From Marinobacter salinus (GTDB taxonomy: Bacteria; Pseudomonadota; Gammaproteobacteria; Pseudomonadales; Oleiphilaceae), in contig NZ_CP017715.1 in NCBI RefSeq assembly GCF_001854125.1, forward strand, positions 2,914,001 through 2,978,000: a DNA stretch of 64,000 bases, written 5' to 3'. Shown here one piece after another: positions 37,216-45,588 of this stretch (within the stretch, counting starts at the first letter, position 1; each line of letters starts with the position of its first letter). The notes beneath the pieces are model-generated. The model made no database searches, was not told the origin of the DNA, and saw only the letters and a program-made list of their open reading frames with translations. The position numbers were made by a program, and so were the translations under genes.

Positions 37216-37914
37216 TCAGCCAACCCAGAGCCGAACGCGAAATCGGTTCTTTCGCCACAGCAACGCCAACCAAAGAGCATGAGCATTGATCAGCAATGCG
37301 AGAATCCATTCAAAGGCATCATCCTTTCGGCTGTAGAACTCGGGCGCGATGCCGTTGAGGATCACAGAGAGAATGCCAACGCCCAGAATCAACTGGCACA
37401 GGTTCAGCAGCCTCATGCCGGAGTGTTTCCAGAACGGATGGCCTCGCAACCCGGCACTGACAAGCAGCTCGCAGATAAACGTGAGAGAGAAGTACAAAAC
37501 AACACCAACCCGGCGAATCAGATTAAAACCATCCCCTGCATGGCCCAAGGCAAGCGTATACAGGCCCAAGGATATGCTGGCCACCAGTCCGAGCCAGGGA
37601 ATCCAGGCCACTCCTGCCGAATGAATACCCAACTGGCGCAGCCAGCGGCCATTCAGCCACCAGAAAAAAACTCCCAGCAAAGCCGCAGGCAACATGGTGC
37701 CCTTGAAGATGAAATAGGAGGTGCCGTAGCGACCGGTACGACTGATGCTGGTGCAGCTGTCCCAATAGGGCATGCACAGCTCAATGCGCCCCTCCAGTAC
37801 CGAGACCACAAAGGTGGTATGGATGGTCAGCAAAGGTAGAAGCCCGGCGGCAAGCGCCAGCCACCATAGGTGAAATGAACGATGATCGGCCACGGCAGAT
37901 ATATCTCGAACCAT
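37216..37914 (-). CDS. Multispanning membrane protein, possibly Frag1/DRAM/Sfk1-like
   Basis: This 232-residue protein has about six hydrophobic segments. The N-terminal loop with LCMPYWDSCTSISRTGRYGTSYFIFK resembles the Frag1/DRAM/Sfk1 membrane family, but I hold that call loosely. It has no partner and converges with the permease gene, 3 bp apart. No catalytic motif is evident. Confidence 0.55.
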   Translation of the reverse strand: MVRDISAVADHRSFHLWWLALAAGLLPLLTIHTTFVVSVLEGRIELCMPYWDSCTSISRTGRYGTSYFIFKGTMLPAALLGVFFWWLNGRWLRQLGIHSAGVAWIPWLGLVASISLGLYTLALGHAGDGFNLIRRVGVVLYFSLTFICELLVSAGLRGHPFWKHSGMRLLNLCQLILGVGILSVILNGIAPEFYSRKDDAFEWILALLINAHALWLALLWRKNRFRVRLWVG

Positions 37915-38058
37915 TGATCAAACTGAACTATCGTAAATTTTGGCGAACTTAGAGCCCGCTCAACAAGCCAATACTATTTGACCAGATTTTGCAATTGAGC
38001 CCATCCTGTAAGCACCATATTCCGTCAAAATGGAACTGTTTCGAATTAGGGTCCGATC

Positions 38059-38290
38059 ATGAAAACGAGCCGCCACGAGATTGTCGAAACCCGGGTAGAT
38101 GTATCCGTGCTCGACAATCTGGGGGGCAACTCAGGGAAAGAAATGTTGGGAAGCACTGCAGGATAACGACGCCCCTTGCAGCTTTTGCACGAACCACTTG
38201 TTAGTTGATGGCGAGGCCCCGGGCAGACGAGGCGATGTACGAGTCGAAAGCCCTTGGCCGAAGCCGGGTGCGCGTCAAGCCCTGATCTGC
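38059..38290 (+). pseudogene. PAS-domain sensor remnant
   Basis: In the 392-bp gap 37915-38306 a frame from ATG 38059 gives only 34 residues before a stop. An overlapping frame from 38099 contains QGKKCWEALQDNDAPCSFC followed by TNHLL, a pattern typical of PAS domains of sensor kinases and cyclases. The frame then loses similarity, so a sensory gene appears to have been broken by a frameshift and deletion. The first 140 bp of the gap (37915-38058) show nothing recognisable. Confidence 0.5.
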
Positions 38291-38306
38291 ACTCCGGCTC
38301 GATCAG

Positions 38307-38732
38307 CTATGGCCGTTTGGTCACCGCCATGGTCAGCCGGGAGATACAGGTTGTCTTGCCCTGCTCATTCTCCAGGCGGATTTCCCATACCTGGGTCGCA
38401 CTGCCAATGTGGATGGCTTTTGCCGTTCCATAGACCCATCCTTTGCTGACCGGGCGAATGTGGTTGGCGTTAATGTCCAGACCAACAGCAACCGTCTCAG
38501 GATCCTTCAGGCAACAGTTTGCTGCCATGCTTCCCAGAGTCTCCGCCAGCACCACCGAGGCTCCGCCATGCAGAATACCAAACGGTTGTACAGTGCGCTC
38601 GTCCACCGGCATACGGCCTTTCACATAATCGTCGCCGATTTCCACATACTCAATGCCCATATGGGTAACGGCGGTATTCTTGCTCGATTCCACCAGGTGG
38701 TCCAGATCAGGCTTACGGGTCCAGATCGACAT
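38307..38732 (-). CDS. PaaI/MenI-type hot-dog thioesterase
   Basis: This 141-residue protein has the PaaI/YdiI motif FGILHGGASVVLAETLGSMAA, where the HGG turn and the following Glu lie at the active site. It probably hydrolyses an aromatic or hydroxynaphthoyl acyl-CoA. The dmp pathway does not need it, so a housekeeping role such as menaquinone/ubiquinone-related hydrolysis or CoA release fits better. Confidence 0.83.
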   Translation of the reverse strand: MSIWTRKPDLDHLVESSKNTAVTHMGIEYVEIGDDYVKGRMPVDERTVQPFGILHGGASVVLAETLGSMAANCCLKDPETVAVGLDINANHIRPVSKGWVYGTAKAIHIGSATQVWEIRLENEQGKTTCISRLTMAVTKRP

Positions 38733-38841
38733 ATTTTGTCCTCTGCTAACAGTTGGCTCAGGAGTTGATGGCAGAAGTGTATAACGTTAGCTAGCAAACA
38801 ACCATAATGCTCTTCCGGGCTACTATTGAACGAGTGTCGCC

Positions 38842-39246
38842 CTATTCAGACATCACGACGGCACGCTCGAAATCCCCAGCCGCTACCGGACGCCCAAAGT
38901 GTTCGATCAACCCCGTCTCTTCGGCCAAAGGTATGAAGTTGACGGGCGGAACCCTGCCTCGGCTCGGGCATTCCCAGCGAATCAGTGCTTCAGCACCAAC
39001 TGGAACGCCTGCTTCATCTTTTTGCGGTGTGACACCAGTGGCGCACCATTCGTGGGTATTACTGAGAGTCAGAGTGTTGCGGTCGATGAGAAAGAGGTAA
39101 CTCCTGTGGCCACCGATTGCCAGACCGACTTTTCGAAGAAATCCGTCAATGGCCGGATCGATCCCGACACTGGAGGATTCCGCGAAATCCAGTGCAAGGC
39201 CAATCAGCAAGTTATCATCAAGACCCACCGTTGATCGTACATCCAT
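38842..39246 (-). pseudogene. Deleted GAF-EAL signalling protein
   Basis: The 134-residue frame starts like a GAF sensor (VGLAIGGHRSYLFLIDRN, then NTHEWCATGVTPQ) and jumps straight to part of an EAL domain (VPVGAEALIRWECPSRG, then FIPLAEETGLI). The rest of the sensor, any GGDEF domain, and most of EAL are missing, and the frame stops soon after. ATG 39246 has AGG upstream. It looks like an in-frame deletion within a larger cyclic-di-GMP gene. Confidence 0.7.
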
Positions 39247-39313
39247 GAACGGACCTGTTGTTCAGGTTTACGAATTCCCACTATCAGCCATACGTGGCAC
39301 TGGAAATTCTGGT

Positions 39314-40714
39314 TCAGTAATGATCGATACCGGGTAACACCGGAACCAGCTCCCCGGATTTCCACCCGAGCCGCCCGGTCCCGGCAACCTGCCTGCGCAT
39401 GCCCGGTACCGGGCGGATCATGAACAAGTCTCCGTTTCGGCCCACCAGAGCTCGGGGGACACCCCAGCGTTTGGCGATGTCGGCATGGGTCTCCATATGC
39501 TCGGCCTCGCCATGCACCGGGATCGCTATGTTCGGCTGAATCCACTGGTACATGGCCTGGAGTTCTTCCTGAGCAGGGTGTCCGGAAGCGTGAATGGGAA
39601 CAATGGAATCCTCGGCGGTGACCACCGCTACACCAAGCGCCCTGAGTTTGCTGATCAGCATCTCAATGGCCTCCTCGTTGCCGGGGATCGCCCGGGCGCT
39701 GAAGATCACCGTATCTCCCGCCTCCAGCTCAATATCCGGGTGATTGCCGGCTGCCAGTCGTCTCAGTGCGGTCCGGGGCTCTCCCTGACTGCCAGTTGCC
39801 ACCGCGAGCACTTCCTCTCTCGGCAGATACCCCAGATGAGAGGGATTAATCAGCTCGTCCGCTGCATCCCACAACCCCGCGGCGCGGGCGGCACCACTCA
39901 TATTGATCAGCGAACGTCCCAGCAATCCCATATAACGGCCAGTTTCACGCCCGATTCGTGCAAGGGTGTGCAAACGGGCAATGTTACTGCCAAAGCAGGC
40001 CACAATCACACGACCCTCGGCTGCCTTGACCGCACTCAACAAACCCTCGTGCAGGGCCGCTTCTGAGACCGAATGGCCGGCCACCGTCGCATTGGTGGAA
40101 TCACAGACCATGGCAGTCACACCTTCTTCCGCCAGGTCTGTGAACGTTTTCCGGGAGTAGCCGTGTCCCACCAGGGGGTGGTCATCCAGCTTCCAGTCGC
40201 CACTGTGGAAGATATTCCCGATGTCGGTGCGAATCATCAGGGCGTTGGGGTCGGGGATGGAGTGGGTCAGTGCCAGCCACTGCACGTTGAAGGGGCCAAT
40301 CTGGCGACAGTCTCCGGTCTCAACCACAATGATCTGCACCCGATGCAGCAAATCGAACTCTGCCAGCTTCCGGCGCAGTATTTCCGCCGTAAACCGGCTG
40401 GCATAAACCGGACACTGCAACAGCGGCCAGAGGTAGGGCACCGCTCCGACATGATCCTCATGGGCATGAGTAATGATCAGGCCTGCCAGTTGCTCGCGCC
40501 GGTCGGCAATGAACGCCGGGTCCGCCATTTGGACTGGCGGCTCACCCTGATGATGCACGGTACCGTCTGCCGCAAGGCGCCCGGGTTTCGGAAAGGTGAC
40601 GCCACAATCCACCATCAGCCACTGACCATCGTGGCCGTAGAGGTTGAGGTTCATACCGATTTCTCCGGTGCCACCAAGCGGCAAAAACCAGAGGTCGTTA
40701 TGATCTGGCGTCAT
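39314..40714 (-). CDS. RNase J-like metallo-beta-lactamase ribonuclease
   Basis: This 466-residue protein has the metal motif THAHEDHVG (H83, H85, D87, H88), a beta-CASP region and the motifs GNIFHSGDWKLDDHP, HSVSE and HASGHPAQEEL. GGTGEIGMNLNLY near the start is a hallmark of the RNase J group. It is shorter than Bacillus RNase J (about 550 residues), lacking much of the C-terminal domain. Its start overlaps the stop of the upstream binding-protein gene by 4 nt. Confidence 0.84.
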   Translation of the reverse strand: MTPDHNDLWFLPLGGTGEIGMNLNLYGHDGQWLMVDCGVTFPKPGRLAADGTVHHQGEPPVQMADPAFIADRREQLAGLIITHAHEDHVGAVPYLWPLLQCPVYASRFTAEILRRKLAEFDLLHRVQIIVVETGDCRQIGPFNVQWLALTHSIPDPNALMIRTDIGNIFHSGDWKLDDHPLVGHGYSRKTFTDLAEEGVTAMVCDSTNATVAGHSVSEAALHEGLLSAVKAAEGRVIVACFGSNIARLHTLARIGRETGRYMGLLGRSLINMSGAARAAGLWDAADELINPSHLGYLPREEVLAVATGSQGEPRTALRRLAAGNHPDIELEAGDTVIFSARAIPGNEEAIEMLISKLRALGVAVVTAEDSIVPIHASGHPAQEELQAMYQWIQPNIAIPVHGEAEHMETHADIAKRWGVPRALVGRNGDLFMIRPVPGMRRQVAGTGRLGWKSGELVPVLPGIDHY

Positions 40715-41478
40715 CGAACGGACTGTTCTTGGTATTTAAGTACCAGATTCTCGTAGATGCCTTCCATTTCAATCAATTTCAATGCGGCCCGGATGTCGTC
40801 TGCATAGGCTGCTGCGGGAGAGTTCTTCGCGACCGCAATGTAGGAGCGCGTGCCTGGCATGAAGAAAGGCGAAACGGATACGTCCATGTTGAGCTCATCA
40901 ACCGTGTATTTACCGACAAGTTCGGGCGCAATAACCACATCCACACGGCCTCGCTGCAACATTTTCATCAGGTTCTCATACCGCGGTGCAGACTCCTTTA
41001 CGAGTTCCTTGTCGTCATCAAAACGGGAGAAATAGGTCGCGCCGTCCAACACTCCGATGGTCTTTCCGTAAAGGTCGGAGTATCGCTCGATACGATTGGC
41101 CTCGTCGGTGAAGAAAAACAGTCGCCGCTCTGGTGGGAAAGCCGGCGCCACAAATTCCATCATTTTTTCCCGATCTTCCGTCTGGAGCGGGCCGAGCATT
41201 ATGTCGATTTCACCCATCTGCACCATGCGAAGAATCCGCCGGAAGGGTGCTTCCCGGTAATGTACTTTCCAGCCCAGCCGGGCCGAGATTTCTTCAAAAA
41301 TGTCTACGTAAAGACCCGTAGGCTGACCCTTACCAAGGATCCGGTATGGCGGCGCATCGTTGGCGCCCACTGTCACTGTGAGCGGCTCAACCGTTTCCGT
41401 ACCCTGTTGCGCCCAGGCGGGCAATGCCACCAACAGCAAGAGAAGCATTATCATTACTTTCATTCCCGGATCGATCAC
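40711..41478 (-). CDS. Periplasmic solute-binding protein, family 3 type
   Basis: This 255-residue protein has a signal peptide (LLLLLVALPAWAQQ) and a family 3 binding-protein fold: DAPPYRILGKGQPTGLYVDIFEEI, then GEIDIMLGPLQTEDR. GTG 41478 has GGAG 7 nt upstream and fits better than ATG 41463. No permease is near, so it may act as a sensor or its partner genes are elsewhere. It overlaps the RNase J-like gene by 4 nt, an unusual pairing. Confidence 0.75.
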   Translation of the reverse strand: MIDPGMKVMIMLLLLLVALPAWAQQGTETVEPLTVTVGANDAPPYRILGKGQPTGLYVDIFEEISARLGWKVHYREAPFRRILRMVQMGEIDIMLGPLQTEDREKMMEFVAPAFPPERRLFFFTDEANRIERYSDLYGKTIGVLDGATYFSRFDDDKELVKESAPRYENLMKMLQRGRVDVVIAPELVGKYTVDELNMDVSVSPFFMPGTRSYIAVAKNSPAAAYADDIRAALKLIEMEGIYENLVLKYQEQSVR

Positions 41479-41629
41479 GACAGACTCCAGCTAGTATAGC
41501 CTCTATCAGATCTATCGTTACCCGATCTGCGTATTCGCTGGTTGAATTTGAGCATGCACGGCACAAGATTCTCTGGCAGACACAGTTGAGAAGTGCCATT
41601 CATTCGTCAATCAAAAGGACGGACACCCT

Positions 41630-42313
41630 ATGAAAATTCTCATGGTTCTGACATCCCACGACCAGATGGGCGATACCGGCCACAAAACCGGTTTCTGGCT
41701 GGAAGAGTTCACAGCTCCCTATTATGTATTCAAGGATGCTGGCGCAGACATCACCCTGGCATCTCCGAAAGGTGGCCAACCGCCAATCGATCCCAACAGC
41801 GAGGCGGAAGACGCTCTGACGGAAACCACGCGCCGATTCCAGCAGGATGCTCACGCAAAAGAGTCCCTCGCCAGCACCAGGAAGCTGGGCGATGTGGACA
41901 TGAGCGACTACGACGCCATCTTCTACCCGGGCGGCCACGGCCCCTTGTGGGATCTGGTCAACGACAAGAAATCTGCTGAGCTGATCAAAACCGCCTATGA
42001 GCAGGACAAGGTCATCGGCGCAGTATGCCACGCACCCGCTGTGTTCCGGGACGTAGAAGTGAAGCCCGGCCAGAATCTGGTCGGCGGTCGCAATGTCACA
42101 GGCTTCAGCAACAGCGAAGAAGAGATTGTGGGCCTGACCAACGTGGTACCATTTCTGCTGGAAGACATGCTCAAAGAGAAGACAGCAAGCTACTCCCGCG
42201 GTGACGACTTTACTCCGCACATCGTGGTGGATGGCAAGCTGATCACCGGTCAGAACCCTCCCTCCTCGGAAGGCACTGCCAAGGCCGTCATCCAGGCCCT
42301 TCAGGAAGGCTGA
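41630..42313 (+). CDS. DJ-1/PfpI family protein, HchA-like
   Basis: This 227-residue protein has E25 and nucleophile C133 (AVCHAPAVF, with H134). The overall pattern MKILMVLTSHDQMGDTGHKTGFWLEEF and FYPGGHGPLWDL matches the type 1 glutaminase-like Hsp31/HchA group that removes methylglyoxal or repairs glycated molecules. AAGGAC precedes the start. It converges with the thioesterase gene with no gap. Confidence 0.85.
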   Translation: MKILMVLTSHDQMGDTGHKTGFWLEEFTAPYYVFKDAGADITLASPKGGQPPIDPNSEAEDALTETTRRFQQDAHAKESLASTRKLGDVDMSDYDAIFYPGGHGPLWDLVNDKKSAELIKTAYEQDKVIGAVCHAPAVFRDVEVKPGQNLVGGRNVTGFSNSEEEIVGLTNVVPFLLEDMLKEKTASYSRGDDFTPHIVVDGKLITGQNPPSSEGTAKAVIQALQEG

Positions 42314-42775
42314 TCAGCTCTCCTGAAGCAGCTCCCCGGCGTGGCTGATCAGCACGCCGGGGGCTCCCGCCTCAAGCAACCCCCTGACTCTCTCCGGCAC
42401 CGCAATCTTGGCCATCCCAGACGGCTGAATCATCACGTAGGTAATGTCAGCATCCGCTATCAATCTGTCATCACCGTACCGATAGAATTCCAGGTGCAGC
42501 GTGAATGACGTGTTGCCGATCCGGCCTGCCCGAATACGCGCCTCCAACACATCGTCAAACTTCGCCGGTGCTTTCCAGTTCACCGTCAGGCTGACCACCT
42601 GGATGTCCAGGTCCCGGTCCAGCAGGTGCTGATAATCACCAAACAAAGTACGGATATATTCGTTGACGGCAATGTCTACGTAATCGGCGTAGCGGGCGTT
42701 GAAGACCACACTCTGGGCGTCGCATTCGCCATAGCGGACGCGGAAACGAAAACGGAAAGGCATCGGGGGCGTCAT
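42314..42775 (-). CDS. Acyl-CoA thioesterase, 4HBT/YbgC-like
   Basis: This 153-residue hot-dog protein has the motif VRYGECDAQSVVFNARYADYVD, where the Asp is catalytic. The C-terminal part (TYVMIQPSGMAKIAVPERVRGLLEAG) is also typical. The substrate is unknown. It shares no operon with a neighbour; upstream is a divergent MotA-like gene. Confidence 0.8.
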   Translation of the reverse strand: MTPPMPFRFRFRVRYGECDAQSVVFNARYADYVDIAVNEYIRTLFGDYQHLLDRDLDIQVVSLTVNWKAPAKFDDVLEARIRAGRIGNTSFTLHLEFYRYGDDRLIADADITYVMIQPSGMAKIAVPERVRGLLEAGAPGVLISHAGELLQES

Positions 42776-42869
42776 AAAACTCCTTAATTAATCTACAGTC
42801 ATCTGGGCCACAGCATCTCACATTCTGTGCTAACGTTTTCAGGAACACTTCGAAAGGCTGACCATCTCC

Positions 42870-43598
42870 ATGAGCAATCCGAAGCACACACTTTTCTGGA
42901 TGACAATCTTCCTGGCCGTCGTCGCTGTCGTGGGCGTGCTTATTCACAAGCCCCTGATAACGGCATTCATGGCCAACTGGGTGTTTAACCTGCTGATCGT
43001 CGGGGTTCTGATTGTCGGCATCGGGCTGACCTACCGTCAGGTTTATGTTCTGTTCCCGGAATTGCGCTGGATCGCGCAGTTCCGGACCGGGCACTCCGGA
43101 CTCTCGGTTTTACAGGAGCCCCGGCTGCTCAAGCCCCTGGCTCGTCAGCTCGGCGAAGACTCCAAGCGGGACCGGTTCTCTCTATCCACCCTGTCCTTGC
43201 GCACCGTTCTGGACGGCATTCACTCACGCATGGACGAGCAACGTGAAATTACCCGTTACTTCATCAGCCTGCTGGTTTTTCTCGGCTTGCTGGGTACGTT
43301 TTGGGGGTTGCTCGGCACGATCAATGCCGTAGGTGAAGTTATTACCAACCTGGACATGGGTCAGGGCGACTTCGGCAAGGTGTTTGCGGACCTTCAGGCC
43401 GGCCTGTTAACACCTCTGCAAGGCATGGGCACGGCCTTCAGCTCTTCCCTGCTGGGGCTTGGCGGCTCTCTTATTCTCGGCTTTCTCGATATCCAGGCGG
43501 GCCATGCCCAGAATCGTTTTTATGACGGGCTGGAGGAGTGGCTCACAGGTGTCACCAATCTTGTGGACTTCGTTGACGAAGACAAACACGCCTCATGA
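42870..43598 (+). CDS. MotA/TolQ/ExbB-like proton-channel protein
   Basis: This 242-residue protein has two N-terminal hydrophobic segments and two more around LVFLGLLGTFWGLLGTINAV and GMGTAFSSSLLGLGGSLILGFL, the MotA/TolQ-type channel helices. It overlaps the next gene by 4 nt (ATGA), and that gene encodes the MotB-like partner. It lacks the long cytoplasmic tail of the ZorA defence protein. The pair probably forms a proton-driven motor in the inner membrane, but no flagellar genes are near. Confidence 0.75.
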   Translation: MSNPKHTLFWMTIFLAVVAVVGVLIHKPLITAFMANWVFNLLIVGVLIVGIGLTYRQVYVLFPELRWIAQFRTGHSGLSVLQEPRLLKPLARQLGEDSKRDRFSLSTLSLRTVLDGIHSRMDEQREITRYFISLLVFLGLLGTFWGLLGTINAVGEVITNLDMGQGDFGKVFADLQAGLLTPLQGMGTAFSSSLLGLGGSLILGFLDIQAGHAQNRFYDGLEEWLTGVTNLVDFVDEDKHAS

Positions 43599-44620
43599 TC
43601 GGGTCCAAACGCCGTAGTCGCAGCACCACCAATGTCTGGCCTGGCTACGTGGATGCCTTGTCGGCATTGCTGATGCTGGTGATCTTCATGCTGCTGGTGT
43701 ATGTCGTCAGCCAGCTTTACCTTTCCCAGACATTGTCGGACCGGAATTTCGAACTGGCCCGACTGAACGAGCGTTTAAACGAAATTTCTCAGCTGCTGGG
43801 GCTGGAACAAAGCAAAAACGAAGCTCTGGCACAGCAAATGACCGAGACCCAGGATCGCAGCGAGGAGTTGCAGCAACGACTGGAAGTCACCCGTAACCAA
43901 TTGATGCAACAGACGGCCACAGCCGAAGCCCAATCGGAACGGCTGGCAAATCTGAGCGACGAGGTGTCGGAGAAGGACGAACTCTCGGCCAGCCAGCAAT
44001 CGATGATCATGCGTTTATCCAACCAGATCGCGTCATTGCAGGCGCAGCTGAGCCAAATTACAGCGGCTCTGAAGCTGCAAAAGGAGATGACCGCAGAGAA
44101 AGAGGGCGAGCTTGAGAATGTCAGCCGCCGCCTCAATACCCTGCTGGCCGAGCGGGTCAATCAGCTTGAACAGTATCAGTCGGAATTCTTCTCCAGATTG
44201 CGCGATATTCTGGCAGCCAATGAGAACATCCGGGTCGTTGGCGACCGCTTTCTGCTGCCTTCGGAACTGTTGTTCGCATCGGGATCTGCTCAGTTGGGAC
44301 AGGACGGTAAGCGGGAACTCGACAAACTGGCCCAGGTGCTGCTGGATGTAGTGGACTCCATTCCCGACGATATCGACTGGATTCTCCGGATTGATGGCCA
44401 CACTGACCTGATTCCGATTAACACACCGCAATTCCCGTCCAACTGGGAGCTTTCAACAGCCCGGGCTGTGGCGGTGGTGCGTTACCTGGCGGAACAGGGT
44501 GTCCCCGAGCGCCGCATGGTTGCCGCCGGCTTCGGCGAGTTTTTCCCGGTTGCCAGCGGCACCTCACCGGATGCCCTGCAGAAGAACCGGCGCATCGAAC
44601 TCAAGCTGACAGACCGCTAG
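43595..44620 (+). CDS. MotB-like OmpA-family peptidoglycan-binding protein with coiled coil
   Basis: This 341-residue protein has one N-terminal membrane helix with a candidate proton-carrying Asp, D20, in GYVDALSALLMLVIFML. A Gln/Glu-rich coiled coil follows (about 50-195). The C-terminal OmpA domain (about 200-341) has IDGHTDLIPI, NWELSTARAVAVVRYL and NRRIELKLTD. It would anchor a MotA-like channel to peptidoglycan. Its 3' end overlaps the convergent reductase gene by 20 nt. Confidence 0.8.
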   Translation: MIGSKRRSRSTTNVWPGYVDALSALLMLVIFMLLVYVVSQLYLSQTLSDRNFELARLNERLNEISQLLGLEQSKNEALAQQMTETQDRSEELQQRLEVTRNQLMQQTATAEAQSERLANLSDEVSEKDELSASQQSMIMRLSNQIASLQAQLSQITAALKLQKEMTAEKEGELENVSRRLNTLLAERVNQLEQYQSEFFSRLRDILAANENIRVVGDRFLLPSELLFASGSAQLGQDGKRELDKLAQVLLDVVDSIPDDIDWILRIDGHTDLIPINTPQFPSNWELSTARAVAVVRYLAEQGVPERRMVAAGFGEFFPVASGTSPDALQKNRRIELKLTDR

Positions 44621-45560
44621 CTTCGGCGTGCGCCAACAGGGCGTTGACGGTGGTGGTGTAGGGAGCGTCGATACCCAACTGCCGGCAGCGCCGAAGCACC
44701 GCGCCAGCAATGCTGTCCAGCTCCAGTGGCCGGCCTTTTTCCTTGTCTACCAACATGGACGTCTTGATGGCGTTGAAGCTGCTGATCAGCTCGAACATTT
44801 CCTCCAGGTCCTGAGGCCCGAGATTGACGCCATCGGCTTTCGAGGCTTCAACCGTTTCTGCCATCATCCCGTGGACGATTTTTCGGAATTCCGGGTGATG
44901 GGTAAGGCTCCGGGTATCCAGGCCAGTCAGTGCCGATAGTGGGTTAACACCGTTGTTGATCACCAGCTTGCGCCAGAGCTCGTAACTGATATCACCCGTC
45001 ACCGTTGTGGGAATTCCGGCATCGTTGAACGCCGCTTCCAGAGTCTTGAGTAATGGCCGCCGCACATCCGCTGGTTCGCCAGCCCTGGGCCACTCGCCCA
45101 TGACGATCTGGGCCACGCCCTCAGCCGACACCAGACCCGGTTCAACAATGTGCCCTCCAATACGAACGGCCAGCCCACCGAGCGTCCGGCCAGCACCGAT
45201 GATGCCGGCAATTATCGGTTCGTTATCCACGCCGTTCTGCAGTGACAGCACCGGCACTGAACCTTGCTTCAGCCAGGCACCCAGCTCCTCCAGAACCGGA
45301 ACCGTTGCGTTTGACTTGAGAGCGATCAGCACCAGATCAAACTCATCGGGATCGTATCGGGCAACCAGAGTGCCGTGATCAAAGGCAGGCGCCCTGCATC
45401 TCAGATCCTCATTATCGTAGCGCACCCGGAGGCCATGAAGCTGCAGCGCTCGCAGGTGTTCTCCGCGCGCGGTCAGCACGACCTGGTGCCCAGCTTCGGA
45501 AAGTCTCGCTGCGTAATAGCCGCCGATGCCACCGGCACCAATCATCAGTAACTTTAGCAT
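44601..45560 (-). CDS. 2-Dehydropantoate 2-reductase-like protein (ApbA/PanE family)
   Basis: This 319-residue protein has an N-terminal NADP-binding fold (MIGAGGIGGYYAARL) and the C-terminal helical domain with KLVINNGVNPLSALTGL and LELDSIAGAVLRRCRQLGI, as in ketopantoate reductases. The Lys in WRKLVINNGVNP is the catalytic one. It follows the unrecognised gene by 28 bp on the same strand. No terminator was seen after dmpI, so it may be the tail of the dmp transcript or a separate housekeeping gene. Confidence 0.82.
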   Translation of the reverse strand: MLKLLMIGAGGIGGYYAARLSEAGHQVVLTARGEHLRALQLHGLRVRYDNEDLRCRAPAFDHGTLVARYDPDEFDLVLIALKSNATVPVLEELGAWLKQGSVPVLSLQNGVDNEPIIAGIIGAGRTLGGLAVRIGGHIVEPGLVSAEGVAQIVMGEWPRAGEPADVRRPLLKTLEAAFNDAGIPTTVTGDISYELWRKLVINNGVNPLSALTGLDTRSLTHHPEFRKIVHGMMAETVEASKADGVNLGPQDLEEMFELISSFNAIKTSMLVDKEKGRPLELDSIAGAVLRRCRQLGIDAPYTTTVNALLAHAEASGLSA

Positions 45561-45588
45561 TTACAATATCCCGACGTTTTTCAGCAGT

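Noticed and set aside
42870..44620. Zorya-type anti-phage defence pair (ZorA/ZorB)
   Set aside because: The MotA-like protein is only 242 residues and lacks the long cytoplasmic tail of ZorA, and no ZorC/D/E-type helicase or nuclease genes are beside it.
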